Positions 1-12,500 of a DNA stretch of 64,000 bases are shown one piece after another. The translations under genes were made by a program, and so were the position numbers. The stretch is taken from contig PJRA01000263.1 in NCBI GenBank assembly GCA_016987375.1, positions 5,397,571 through 5,461,570 on the forward strand, given 5' to 3'. The notes below the pieces were generated by a model. That model saw nothing but the letters and a program-made list of their open reading frames with translations. It did not search any database and was not told where the DNA came from. Every line of letters starts with the position of its first letter. Positions within the stretch are counted from its first letter, which is position 1. Source of the DNA: Brachionus koreanus (lineage: Eukaryota; Rotifera; Eurotatoria; Ploima; Brachionidae).

Positions 1-519
1 GCAAGAATGAACTGTACCGTTTTCGAGTGAATAAATACTCATTACAAAAGGCATTGTAAAAAGCAAGGCAATTAGCCATGAAAATATAATATACAAAATA
101 ATAATCAATATTTTGAATTTATTGCTGAAATTATCAAAGCGCTTTCTGGGATCGGCCACATCAAAAAAACGCTCAACACTTAGACCTGTAATTGTCAATT
201 GACTCGCAATAATGCCACAAAATTCGGTAGTAAGAAAAATTTTGCAACCATATGTTCCAAAGGGAAGTTTTTTAGTTAAAATTTGAACTATGAAAAAAGG
301 TATTCCAATCGAATATACAATGTCCGATATTGACAAGTTTAAAATTAGAAGATTAATTGTACTAAATGGCTTTGAGTGGTACACACTTGAAATTGACAGT
401 GAATTAAATAAGATGCTTAATATATAAATTATTATTAATAAAAAAACAAATGAAAACTTTGAACTAGCTGATATGATTTCATTGTTCTCGGTTTCACTTA
501 ATGATTGATTCGTCTGCAT
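1..519 (-). CDS. Rhodopsin-like GPCR, N-terminal part (runs off window)
   Basis: A 173-codon open frame starts with ATG at 519 and is still open at base 1, so the C-terminal half lies outside the window. The protein shows a short N-terminus, TM1 around residues 21-45, the TM2 signature LNLSISD, the TM3 cysteine in YGCKIFLTTEF, and an ERF triplet in the DRY position followed by a short second intracellular loop. TM4 and the start of the second extracellular loop are also visible. These are class A receptor landmarks. The usual GN pair of TM1 appears as FN. There is no TM3 aspartate of the amine-receptor type, so a peptide or orphan receptor is more likely than a monoamine receptor. The ligand cannot be told. 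No intron is needed in the visible part. Confidence 0.82.
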   Translation of the reverse strand, partial: MQTNQSLSETENNEIISASSKFSFVFLLIIIYILSILFNSLSISSVYHSKPFSTINLLILNLSISDIVYSIGIPFFIVQILTKKLPFGTYGCKIFLTTEFCGIIASQLTITGLSVERFFDVADPRKRFDNFSNKFKILIIILYIIFSWLIALLFTMPFVMSIYSLENGTVHSC

Positions 520-1077
520 TTTGAAATAATTTATTTTTTAAAAAATTCTATATTTTAATTTAGAATTGTCATTTAAAAAAATACTAATTATAAAAGAATT
601 ATTTGGAATTAAAATTCGAAGGCTTTAAGGATATTCATCTGAAAATTATAATTTATCTAATTATTTAATAAACCCTAATCGGATCTTTCTAAATATTTTT
701 TTTAGTTGTTAAAAAACTATTTTAAGAAAAAGACAGTTTAGTTCTTAGGAAGATGCGAAATAAATTATTGTATTTCCTTTTAACCAAATAAAAAAAAATC
801 AATGCATTTTTGTTTGAAAATAGAAAAAAATAATGATAATTCAATAGGATAAAAATCAAATGGGTGATATGATCATACCATATCGATTTTGTGAATTTTC
901 CTCTAATTTATAAATAAAAAGTATTTATCTTATCATATAAATTCTAACAAAGTTTTTTTGTTTTATTAGTTATTTCAGAATTTACGTAATTTTTTTTAAC
1001 TCTTAATAATTTTTAAAACTATTACTTTTTTGAAATAAATTAAAAAAAGAAAAAAAATTTTAGTAAATGAATTAAGA
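520..1077. other. AT-rich intergenic, nothing recognised
   Basis: Upstream flank of the GPCR gene. It is very AT-rich with long A and T runs. I see no open frame, repeat or RNA gene here. Confidence 0.5.
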
Positions 1078-1310
1078 AGCATATAATCCAGATCTTTCTC
1101 CTTCTGATTATTATCTTTTTGGCTCAATGGTTCTTTTTTAAAGGACGGCATTTTACTATCCTATACCAAGTTGAAAAAGGGTGTCGTGAGGTATTAGACT
1201 CTAAAAATCGTAAATTGAAATAGAGAACAATCAGATTAGTCGCTGATAGATGGTCGATTATGAAGAGCATAATAAATTATACCAAAGAGCTTAATAGTTT
1301 TATTTTATTT
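1078..1310 (+). pseudogene. mariner-type transposase relic
   Basis: Reading + at 1079, the translation AYNPDLSPSDYYLF matches the mariner transposase block that carries the last catalytic aspartate (typical SPDLAPSDYHLF). A stop follows within a few codons. The next 150 bases need a frame change and carry an in-frame stop, then give the weakly mariner-like ADRWSIMKSI. Only the C-terminal third is recognisable and no inverted repeats were found. This is a dead, old copy. Confidence 0.6.
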
Positions 1311-1324
1311 TATTTTTTTGTTTT

Positions 1325-1378
1325 TTTTTTTAAACATCGCCTTAAAGGCGTTCATTGAAATAATAATAATAATGAATT
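1325..1378 (+). repeat. LINE-type 3' tail with (AAT)n
   Basis: A short hairpin (CGCCTTAAAGGCG) is followed by TTCATTGAAAT and an AAT microsatellite. The hairpin-plus-microsatellite layout is typical of non-LTR retrotransposon 3' ends. No reverse transcriptase frame is attached. Confidence 0.4.
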
Positions 1379-1839
1379 TTAGCAAAAAATTGCTTTTTTT
1401 TTTTACTTTAAAACTTAAAAAATATGCTAAATTTTTTAACTTAGTTTCCTAATTAGTTATACTTGTTAAAATCCCTCTTTTGAAAAATTTTTTAAGGAAA
1501 TGTTATAATAAAAATCCCGCTTTTAAAACATAAACAGTTTATTTCTTTATTTCAAAATCTAATTTTATAAATAGTATGTTCATGTTTCAAAATGTAGGCC
1601 AAGGTTATAGAGAATCAAATGGAATTAGATGATAATGTATTTACCTTTAGATATTGTATATCATTGCAAATAAGTGCCCCCTAATTTGTTAAATAAATAA
1701 AGAATATGATTCAAATTAATATTTAAAAAAAAATTAAATTAAACAAAATTGTAATTATGGTGCAAAAGAAAATTAATTTAATCTATATTTGAAAATTGAC
1801 TCTTTTTGAACGATTTTAAAAATCTTTAAAATTAAAAAA

Positions 1840-1930
1840 TAAAAAAACTAAGACCGACAAGTTGTTCAGAATTTTCTCTAGTTTCAGAATATGTATAAAA
1901 AAGTGGGTATTTAGGGGTAAACAAAAAAGT
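1840..1930 (+). repeat. Dispersed repeat, copy 1 of 2
   Basis: This stretch (GACCGACAAGTTGTTC, then CTAGTTTCAGAAT, then TATAAAAAAG) matches 26138-26235 closely enough to be the same repeat. Family unknown. The similarity fades into AT-rich sequence downstream in both copies. Confidence 0.5.
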
Positions 1931-2391
1931 AGATCCAAAAAAACTAAAAAATTGCCTAAAAATTTCCTTTTTTTAGCCTAAATTTTTATTAAAAAAAAAA
2001 AAATATTTAAAAATCACATCAAATTGTAGAAAAATCATTTATCTATCAAACGGTGTGTAGAAACAACATATTTTATATTGACTTTCACTACTTATTGACT
2101 CTCGAAGAAGACCAACTTTTACTAAGTCGGCTAAACTTCAGACCCGATTAAACAAAACAAAGCAGGTCGATAGGTTTAATTCAATCATTCTCTTAAAATA
2201 ATGATTTTTAACGAGTGATGTGATCTTTTTAGTAATAATCCCCCTAGCCCAAAAAAAATTTTTTTTGACCCCCCCTAAAAAATCGGCTAACCCTAGGTTT
2301 TCATATATGGAGAATCTAAAAATGAGGTCCATTTCAGTCGATTAAGATAGTGTAGAAGTTTTGCATTGCGCGAACTTTAATATAATTAACA

Positions 2392-2665
2392 CCATTCTAT
2401 CCTAGTGGATAATGGAGAGGCGCTCATCTCCTATTCAAGTACCTTTTTGAGCAACAGCTCCGATCTGACACAGAGGCTACTGTTGATCATCTACACTGCA
2501 ATTATTACCCAGTCGAAACCGGCCCCCATGTTTTGATGAAAAGGGTTTAAACATGGCCGTGTATTGCAGCGATATTTTGAAGATTTTTCCACCCTCAGCT
2601 GGTTTTGAACGCTCGATTCTCTGGTGACTAACATGACTAACACAAAAACCGTTAGGCTATACGGG
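2392..2665 (-). repeat. tRNA-derived SINE, copy 1
   Basis: Homologous along its length to 18913-19203 and partly to 58817-58993. Read on the minus strand it begins CCCCGTATAGCC and carries an A-box-like TAGCCTAACGG followed by a B-box-like CGTTCAAAACC. These are the RNA polymerase III promoter elements of a tRNA-derived SINE head. The body follows, and the tail lies at the low-coordinate end, where the A-tail seen in copies 2 and 4 has been lost. No clear target duplication remains. Confidence 0.75.
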
Positions 2666-5600
2666 GATAAGTTTAAATCAAAAAATTTGGTTCAAATAAA
2701 TTATGAAATATAGATATTGGTTTGTCAGAAAAATAAAGAGATTAAACATATCGGAAGTTGCTTCGCTTTAAAAATTAGGGTCTTAGGAAGGCACTTGTTT
2801 GCAAGGAAATATGGTAAAAGATTTTGATTAAATTTCCTGTAAAATTTTATTAATTAAGCAAATTTACATATCATTTCCTATTATGATTATATTTTTCTTA
2901 AATTCAAACAGTTTGACTAAAATAAACAAAGCTAAGTTGATATGTAGAATAGAATTAATTAAACAATCATTAAAGTGTCACGACAAAAAAATTGAATTAA
3001 TTTAAAATAAAGCAACACAAAAAAGTGAAAAATTTTTTATTCATGAGTTAATTTTTAAGCATTCATTGCTTGAACATTTGCCTTTGAAAGGTAAGTTCAA
3101 AAGCAGACTTGGTGATTTAATCGAAAATGTACTATGGTAGTTTTAAATATTACTAGTTCTAATAAATAGAAGAAATACAAGAAAATATTGCATTAAGTGG
3201 TAAAGATTGATAACCAATTGCAAAGTTTTGGCAAAATTTACTAGCCTTTAAGAAAAAAAAATCATGTGTCTGCTAAACTTTTCAATATTCAAGAAACTAA
3301 TCTTTAATTCTATAAAAAATTTATTGCTTTTTATTTCGTGATTTTTTTCTGTTGTACCAAATTTCATTATTCTCTTAATTTAGAAATGAGGTATAATTAG
3401 TGTCTATCGTGACCTCTCTTTTTATACTCTAACTTGAATAAGTTGGTTAATTAAAGAATATTTCTAAAATTTGACTATGAACTTATTTTTAAAATCGAAT
3501 TATTATGTGTTTTAAATTCAAACAGTAAAAAATATGAAATTAATGTTGCAAATTAGTGATAATTTAGTTGAAATTACTAAAATTATTATTAATTTCTATT
3601 TTAAAAAAAAACTATAATTTAAAAATTAATTGTGAATACCTGTAGTGAATTTTTTTATTTGCAATTGCAATTTTTTACGACAAATTAATTTTTTTTGTTC
3701 AATTTTTAAATTTAATAATGAGTTAAATTAAATTTTTCATCAATAAATTTTTAAATATTTTAAATAATATATAAAATAAAACAAATAAATATATTTTCGA
3801 TCTTTTTAAAACTTGAAATTGTAAAAGCTCTTTATATTATTTAAAATTTTAGACTAATGCGATAATTATTTTTGATAAATCCTTTAAAAGCTTTAGAAAT
3901 ATTTCTATGAATTATAAATCACTCCCAATCTCCTCAATTCTTAAAATAAAATTTATATTCCTATAATCAGTATTAAATCCTAAAAGGTTAAGTAAACCAT
4001 CTTAAAATTTTATTTAACCTCTGCAAATTAAACTGATGTTTAAATAACTCTATTTTGTATTAATTAAACAAATTTGATTTCCTACTGACATTTTCTGTTA
4101 ATTAATTAATTTATTAATTTGATATTTTTTTCTAAATGCATCCGTTAGAAAGGATCCTCTTTCAATCTTAAAATCAATATATCAACATTAATTGTTAATT
4201 CTGATTTAACTGGTGATGTGTAATTATTATGGATTTAAAGAAAGCTCTTTCATTAGTCTATGAAGATTTCATTTAATTAGAATCTATTGTGAATGTTTAC
4301 TGAGAAAAATTACAATTACAGTTATTATAAATCATTCAGGTAGTAATTATTTTATTTAGGGTTATTTTGATAAATTGATCTATTCCATCTTTTGATTTCA
4401 CACTAGGTCTGGTTATTATTTCCTTTTAACAATTTTTCGAAACATATTTTGCAACATTTGAAATTTAATCATAGAAAAATTAAAGAAAATAATAATTCAA
4501 AAAAATATCAAACTAGAGAAAAGAATATTTTTTAAAATTGAATTTGATTAAATTAATTACTAAATACTAAAGAGAGAAGAAATTTTAATTTCCGATGAGA
4601 AGTTATAAATAATTGAGTAAATTTATGAAAAATTATTTGCCTAATTCATTTTGATTGTTATTTATTTTAAATTTTTATTTTATAAAGTCTTAGATACTTT
4701 TATCTTTTAAAATTATCCCAGATATTTCATTTTTTGCGATCAATTTGAAGGTTTTTTTTTAATATATATTTCTATGAAACAATTTTTTGCTACCTTTATC
4801 ATTGATCCAAAAGATTTTTATTCAAAAAATTGAATAAAATCTATCAAATAAAATAATTTTGAAGTATAATAAAAGTATTAAGATCAGATTAAGTAAATTA
4901 CTTGCAAAAATTGAGAGCTGAAAAACCAAAATACTAGCTTAATTAGTTTTTAATTTTTGAAGAATAATAAATAAATTAATCATTGAAATGATAAAAAAAT
5001 AAAATTTTTATGGAAACTTTCAGTAGGAAAAAAATACAAATAAAGAATAGATTTTTATGTTACAAAAAGTATATAAACAGTTTCATGTTTCATTTTTTCA
5101 ATTTTTTAAGTATGAAATTAAAAAAACTGAATTTTAATGATTTAATAGATAATAAAATAGATAAATTTTTTAATATTAAATTCAATTAATTTGCTGCTAA
5201 AAGAATTTAAAGTCATTTTAAAAATGCATTAAAATATAATTAAATTTTGATCAAAACAACGATTAAATTAATTATATGAAAGAAACTAAACTCTTTAATA
5301 ACTTAATTCTTTAAACAGATAAATATTATAAATTAAAATTAAAACCCTAAAAGGATAGTTTTGACTAAGATTTGAGAAAAAAATTTTTAAATAAAATAAA
5401 ATATATTTAAAAAAATAGTGCAACATACTCTGCTGCACCTTTTATGCCTAAAATATATCTTAAATTTTTTTTCAAAGTATGTTCCACTGTTGCAGTTATT
5501 TTGTTTTAGTTAATTTAAATTAAACGAGTAAGTAAATTGAATTTCACAGCAGCCAAAATAAGTTCAATTAATTTTTTATGATTTTGGTTTTCAAAATTTT

Positions 5601-5902
5601 CCGTAAAAATTTTCCAAATTTAATATAAATTCTAGTAACCAAAACTTTTCAATGTAATTTTTTAAATTTTAGAATTTAAATGACATTAATAATTTAACTT
5701 CTTTCAAAAAAAATTTGAATTCAAATTTTTTAAAAATAAATAACTTGTTTGATTTAATGGACAAAAATTTTAAAATTTTAGAAGATAATAAATTTTAACA
5801 AGCTTTCAAAATTAACCGTCACTTAACATGGTTTTAAGTTGAAAAAGGACCAATTCATACCAGTTGAATGAATTTTCCAACATATTGCTCATGACTAATA
5901 AC
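2666..5902. other. AT-rich intergenic, nothing recognised
   Basis: More than 3 kb of low-complexity AT-rich DNA. No convincing exon, RNA gene or repeat was found on either strand. Confidence 0.5.
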
Positions 5903-6140
5903 TTAACACTCAAAAACCGGATGGCTTTTTCGACTCTTTTATTTAAATCTTTTTTAATACTTTTTTTCAATGAAAATAAAATTATTTTATAGAAAAAATA
6001 AAATAATTCTATAATATTTTTTATTGATATGATATGATTGAAAAAAAATTTAAAAAAAATGATTAAATTTATTGAATAAAAAACAAATAAAAGAAGTTAC
6101 AAAAGGGATTCAAAAGACCCCTCCGGTTTTTAAGTGTTAA
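5903..6140. mobile_element. TTAA-flanked MITE, copy A
   Basis: Terminal inverted repeats: left TTAACACTCAAAAACCGG, right its complement ending GTGTTAA. It begins and ends with TTAA. Read in reverse orientation, its interior (TCTTTTGAAT, then TTTGTTTTTTATTCAAT) matches the element at 46834-47033, so they form one family. The TTAA ends suggest mobilisation by a piggyBac-like or Kolobok-like transposase. There is no coding capacity. Confidence 0.7.
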
Positions 6141-7092
6141 ATAATCCAATTTTTTTAAAATTCTATCAAAAAATTTATAAACAATTTTAAAATTTGAAAG
6201 GCTAACTGACCACTTATTTTAATGTATTCAATTTTATTAAGATTGCATAATTTTTCTTTTTTTCGTTTATTAGTTTCATTTAGCATTTAAAAGCAATTTT
6301 TAAAAAAAAATTTAGAAAAAAATGATCTGCGTTTTTGCATTATTATTTTAAAAAAATATTTCATTATATGAATTGACATTTAAGATTTTTAAGGCCATCT
6401 AAATTTAAATGTTTTTCGAAACTTTTCAGATAAATTTTTTACTTTGTTATTTTAATATATGTTTATTTTTAAATTAAAAAAGTTTTATAATATAAGACTA
6501 TTTAAAAATCATATGTCTATTTAGTGCTAAAATTTTAAAGAATTTTCTTGATCTAAGGATCAAACGCTATCATAATTTAAATTTTTGAGTACAATATCAA
6601 ATTGAATTTAATTTTATTTTAATTTCTTTTCTTTAGAAAAAAAGATTTTTTGTTTATAAGAAAGATTTTTAAAGAAAAACTTGGTAAGAACTTTTCTGAT
6701 TATTTTTACAGTCGAGTTTTTTTTTGGGGGTTAAACTAATACGAATAGTCATTTTTTCAAATATTGTTCGACTTATGATTGCCTACAGAACTCAATAATT
6801 TATTAAATAGCTCTTAATTTTGACAATGCTTGCAATTCTTTCCTCTTTTCAAGGTTATATAATTGCATTTACTGTAGTTAAGTTATCTAAATATAGTTTT
6901 ATTTATTTTAAGTTAAGATACAGAGATTAGAAATAACCATAATTTTTAAAAAGGTATCACACAGCATTAAACAAAAATAGTTGATTAAGGGGAGCTTAAA
7001 TTATAGCTAAACAGTTCATTATGTTTAAATAAAAAGATTAAATATACATTAAGATCATTCTAAAATTAACTTATATTGGACTTATTATGACC

Positions 7093-7140
7093 AGTGAATT
7101 CTCTTTAATTAGGTGACCACTTAATGAAAGAGAATTCACT
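7093..7140. repeat. 48-bp near-perfect palindrome
   Basis: AGTGAATTCTCTTT at the left end is answered by AAAGAGAATTCACT at the right end. The arms pair over about 21 of 23 positions around GGTGACCAC. It lies just upstream of the LINE fragment at 7170. It could be a minimal foldback element or the residue of an inverted repeat. Confidence 0.55.
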
Positions 7141-7169
7141 AATTTAGTTTAGTTTTACTTATCCAAAAA

Positions 7170-7960
7170 GTAGTCGAATCATTTAATAGAAAGAAAAAAG
7201 TATGTTGCTTATTTTTCGACATTTCGAAAGCTTTCGATAAGGTTTGGCATGAGCGAATAATTTACAAGCTGATAAAGATAAATATACCTGCCTATTTAAT
7301 ATATTGGATTAAATCATTTCTTAACTGTAGAACATTTAAAGTAAATATAAATGATCACACTAGTGATGAATTCAAATGTCTGCTGGCGTTCCTCAAGGAT
7401 CAGTTATTAGTCCTTTATTATTTAGTATATTTATTAATGATATTCTAAAAGAAATAAATCTAATAATGAATATTCACTACTCTTTGCAGACGACCTAGTC
7501 ACTTTTTTTATTTATAAAAAAAATGGATATATAGAAAGTAAGACGAATAAGTACTTAGTTGAATTAGAACAGTATTAAAGAATAGAAGAAATTAAAGAAC
7601 GTTGCAATTCAAGGCTAAAATTAATCAAAATCTTGTCAAATAAAAAATGGGCCTTGACTTTAGAACTTTAGGAAACCTTTATAAGTCTTTGATTGGATCT
7701 ATTCTAGACTATTCTTTCCTTTGTCTTTACTCTCTTTCAGAAACTAATATGAAAAGATTAGAAGTAATCCAAAATTCAGCGGTTCGTTCTTTATTAAAAT
7801 TAAGATATGATACTCCCTCCAACATATTACATATTACATCATCATCTATTTTTTAACTTATATTATTCTTAATTTATTTTTTTCTTATTTTGATTTTTAT
7901 TTTATTTTTATTTTTAATCTGAAGGAGCTAAAGCTCGGTACAGAAATACAAAATAAATAA
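7170..7960 (+). pseudogene. Non-LTR retrotransposon fragment (reverse transcriptase, Jockey/CR1-like)
   Basis: The + strand gives FFDISKAFDKVWHE, then after a frameshift AGVPQGSVISPLLFS and FADDL, the polymerase blocks of a LINE reverse transcriptase. After further frame breaks comes the C-terminal 'thumb' stretch LYKSLIGSILDYSF. The 3' end has the sequence CTGAAGGAGCTAAAGCTCGG followed by TACAG and a repeated AAAT tail. The 5' part (endonuclease, ORF1) is absent. The copy is 5'-truncated and inactive. The same 3' end recurs at 13615-13670. Confidence 0.8.
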
Positions 7961-8186
7961 ATAAATGAAATAACGATCAAATAGTTAATTTGGTTGTTTT
8001 ATTCAAATTTCGTCACTTAAATTAAAAAGAAAATTCCTAACTTTATAATTTTAAATATTAAAGGAAAAATAAATAAACAAGAATTTGATTAAAAAATTAA
8101 TTCATTAACTTACTTAGATGAGACTGATAAAGAGAGTTCGTAGAAATCATTAAATAGATGAGATATGAGCTTAATTATTATTTCTC

Positions 8187-8441
8187 ATTCAAAACCGGGC
8201 TTTATCATTTTTTTGAAAATGGTTTAAGCATTAATGTAGATTTTTTCCCCGTTGGTGTTTTTTAGACAGTAAACTCTTCTTTTTTATGACTAATACATAA
8301 AACACTCAGCTAAATGAGCACGTCGATTCTAAATGCAATGTAGCCTAAATTCTGTGTCAGATTAGAGCCGTCACTCAAAAAAAGTACTGGAAAAGGAGAT
8401 GAGCCTCTTCCCTATTATCCGTTTTGATGGAATGAAAGAAG
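8187..8441 (+). repeat. tRNA-derived SINE, copy 3, with 5' inversion
   Basis: The last part (about 8330-8441: TCTGTGTCAGATTAGAGCC, then GGAAAAGGAGATGAGCC) is the tail half of the SINE in sense orientation on +. The first part (about 8187-8322: CAAAACCGGG, then GGTTTAAGCA, then GACTAATACATAAAACACT) is the head half in the opposite orientation. Head and tail halves are therefore inverted relative to each other within one insertion. The copy is more diverged than the other three. Confidence 0.6.
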
Positions 8442-9580
8442 TTATTGTAAAAAATTAATTAAAGTTTTATTTTAAAGATTTACGAAATAAAAAATTTATT
8501 TAATAATTTGCTAACCATCCAGACAACAAAGAATTTTAAATTTGAATTTATTTATCTTTCATGTCAAACAAAATTCTAGTTTTCATTATTTTTAAAAATA
8601 AATACTAATATCTAAAGAAAATTGATTACTTTGACTTTCAGTTTAAATTTGTAAAAAATTAAGTCCTAATAAAATTGAAATAAACTAAAAAATTAATATT
8701 TTTGTCCCTTGAAAAAGAAAAGTCATCGAATTAGTTTCATCTAAAAAAGATTAATATCTTAAAAACGAAGGGCGAAACGCCATGATTGAGTTTGTTTAGA
8801 TTTGAACCGATTCCAGGCCATTCAACTTTTAACAAACAATCAACCTAAATTTTTATGCTTAATTTAATATTTCAAGATTTTAAGTCTCAGCTAAGCTTAA
8901 TCTTTTAAAAATTTTCTTAAATTATAATTTTCTTGTTTAAACAACATTCACACTAAAATTTAACCCAATTTTAAATAAAATTAAAATAAAACGAAAAAGA
9001 TAGTTGTTCAAACTTGGAGTTTCACGTAACCAAGCACACTCTTAAATTCTCATTAAATATGTTATGGTTATAATGCATGGCAAATTAATTGATACACAAA
9101 ACGAACACGTTTTATCTCAGAAGGAATCGTTACGATTTTGCAATTTTCAGAAATGAAATTTACGATTTAATGAGCATGTATTGAAAATTTATTCATAATA
9201 TAAATCCTAATGCAGACTAAAAATTTTAATTCAATAACTTTTCATTTTTTTTATGTATATTTTGCATAATTTGCATTTTTTGGCTTCAATTTATCTTTAT
9301 CTATGTTTAAAGACGATTCTTAAAGAAACTTGAGACCAGAGTTACTTTACTTTGGAACTGATATGAAAACATATCTAATCTTTGCAGCCATTAGGAGTGT
9401 TTTTAATTACTTAGAGTTAGATAGAAAATAATTTAAATTTTATATTATTTTATTTTAGAATTTATGTTTAATTGCTCGATTAGGTATTTATCTCAAGTCT
9501 TCAAATAGCTCTATTGTCAAGTAACAAAAATTTAGTCGAACACTTTGGAATAGTCTTACATAAAATTTGGCACAAGTTCA
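8442..9580. other. Intergenic upstream of the ATPase gene, nothing recognised
   Basis: AT-rich flank with no recognised exon or repeat. The promoter and 5' UTR of the P5B ATPase should lie in its last few hundred bases, but I see no defined core-promoter motif. Confidence 0.4.
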
Positions 9581-12500
9581 ATGGTAAAAGAAAAGAAGCC
9601 TGTGGAGTATATCAATCATGGCACGGATGAGCAAATGGTAATTTAATTACTTACAGCAAAAGTTTATTTATCTATCTATTTTGTTATTCATATTTTTTCA
9701 ATGAGTTTTTCATCTACTGAATATCTTTAGATCACAAGTATTTTAACACTTGACTTGTTTTTTAAAGCATTTTGAATGTTCTTATCTAACTTGACTATTG
9801 AGTCATAATTATTTGAAAATTTCAATCTTTTTATTTTATCAAAAGTTTATTTTTATTTTCAGGAAATATACGGGTTCAAAAAATCGATTCCGTACATGAT
9901 AATAACATGGTTTTTTATCACATTGACACTGGGATTTTTGCGCTTAGTATTTTATTGGAAACCCAATTGGATGCTTTTATGTACTCATAAACGGTGTGGT
10001 CTTGGCGAAGCAACCAGCATTCTTTTGAGAGACAAATATCAGCAATGGTTCGTGGAAATTGTGGAAACTGTTCTTAAGCCAAAAAGGTATTTGAATCAAC
10101 CAAAACAGCTTGAACAATTTATTCTTTTAAGTGACGAAAATAATAATGAAGATGCAGATTCGTTGGACCTGAGTTATGGCACGCGACACAGCTTGCAAAG
10201 AAGCTTTTCTCAATCAAGAAAAACGTTCACAAATCAGCTTCCGGTAAGAATATAAATAATTTTGATTTTAAAACTCTTTTTTTATATCTTCAAAAATATG
10301 AAAAATGTAACTTAATTCAGATAAAAAAATGAAATTTGTTGAAAGATAAGGCTTAAGAAGAATAATAGAGAATAATAGCTTTGAGAATTGAAATTAAAAC
10401 TGTTAATTAAAGATAACCTACGAGGATAATACGAACGAAAAAGAGTCGTTTCTAAGTGACCAAATTACGGCTCAGAAGGTTGGTATTTGTACTAAAATGC
10501 TTGAGATATTTAAACCCTCATTTTTGTTGTTTTTTTACTAACATTTAAATGTCTTTTTTTTTTATAATTTTTTTAACTCATTTTTGTTTGTTTAACATTG
10601 CCAATTGGATTGTGGTGTACAATGAAATTTAACTGAATAAAATATTCTAATTTTGATTTTTTCTTAGGATCAAACTATCAAGTTGTTTGTTAATAAAAAA
10701 TTAAAATACATATGGAGCGAAGATAACAAAGCGTATGAAAGACTCAAAGGACTTGAGGAAGATGTATCTCTACACTATTTTCCGCGATGTAGAGGCCTCA
10801 CAGCTGACGAACAAGCCGATAAGTAATTTTTAAGATAAAAAAAGAGAATGTTGAGCAATTTTAATTTTCATCAAGACGACTGATTCACGGAGAAAATTCA
10901 ATTAAAATTCACCTGACTCCCATTTTTGTGCTTTTTTTTCGTGAAGTTTTGTCACCATTCTACATTTTCCAGGTTTTTTCATGCGCTTTATGGTATTTTG
11001 ATGATTATGTGTATTATGCCTCTTGTATTGTCTTACTATCAGTCATTTCAATTGTTTATTCATTATATTCCATTCGACAAGTAAAAAAAAAAAAGATACT
11101 AATTTAAGATAAAACATTGCAAAATTTTTATTTAGAATGAACGTGCATTAAGAGACATCATTCATCATTCGGGTACAGTAACTGTTTTCAGAAAAGATCC
11201 AATGGGTCGTCAGAAATTTATTGAGGAAGAAATACCCAGTGAACACATTGTTCCTGGTGACATAATCGCAATTAAAAACATGTCCATAATGCAATGCGAT
11301 GCAGTTTTGCTAAACGGAAATGTGATTGTAAACGAGTCAATGCTTACTGGAGAGAGTGTGCCGGTAACAAAAACTGCACTTAGTAGTTCACGTGGCGCTT
11401 CGTTCAGCATGAGTCAAGATCAATTTAACATGTCAAAGATCACTCATGATGTAAAATTAAGCATTAAAGAACACAGCAGACACATATTGTTCTCGGGTAC
11501 CCAAGTAATTCAAACTAGATATTATGAAAGTGAAAAAATTAAGGCCGTTGTTTTAAGAACTGGCTTTAATACAACAAAAGGTGAGCTAGTGCGTGCTATA
11601 CTTCATCCAAAGCCAGTCGATTTTCATTTTAATAACGACACTCATAAATACATTGGTGCTTTATCATTGATTGCTCTTATGGGAATGATATTTTCAATGG
11701 TGTTGAAAATAATACGCAAAAATCCTGCTAGTGATATAATTAAACGGTCTTTGGACATAATTACGATTGCAGTGCCGCCTGCTTTACCAGGTGCTCTTAC
11801 TGCTGGTTTGATCTATGCTCAAAATAGATTACGAAAACAAAAAATATATTGTATCAGTCCTAGGACAATTAACATAGTAGGTGCATTAAATACTTTTGTA
11901 TTTGACAAAACTGGAACATTGACCGAGGATGGTCTTGATTTGAAATGTGTTCTACCAGTAAAAAAAGTGAAAAGTGAAAATGGAGAAGAGATATTTTTTA
12001 GCGAAGAAGTACGTGATGTGTCAGTGTTGGATGAAAAAGACAGAATGTTGCAAGCAATGGCAAGTTGTCATTCAATTACTCGTATACATGGTGATTTGGC
12101 GGGTGATCCTCTCGACTGTAAAATGTTTGAATTTACAAAATGGGATTTAAATGAACCAAATATGGAAGAAACAGAAAATTACGATACTTTTGCACCGACA
12201 ACAGTCAGACCCAAATCGAAGAGATATGATACGGATGATCCTTATGAAATAGGCATTATCAAACAGTTTCCTTTCTCATCTTCTTTACAACGCATGAGCG
12301 TTGTGGTGAGAGTTTTGGGCAACAAAAATTTTGTCATGTTTAGCAAAGGTTCACCGGAAAAAATAGGTGAATTGTCCAAACCTGAAAGTTTGCCAAAAGA
12401 TTTTCAAAAAATGCTCACCTTCTTTACACACGAAGGTTATCGAGTAATAGCAGTAGCATCAAAACAAATCGATTTAAGTTTTGTTAAAGTTCAGAGAATA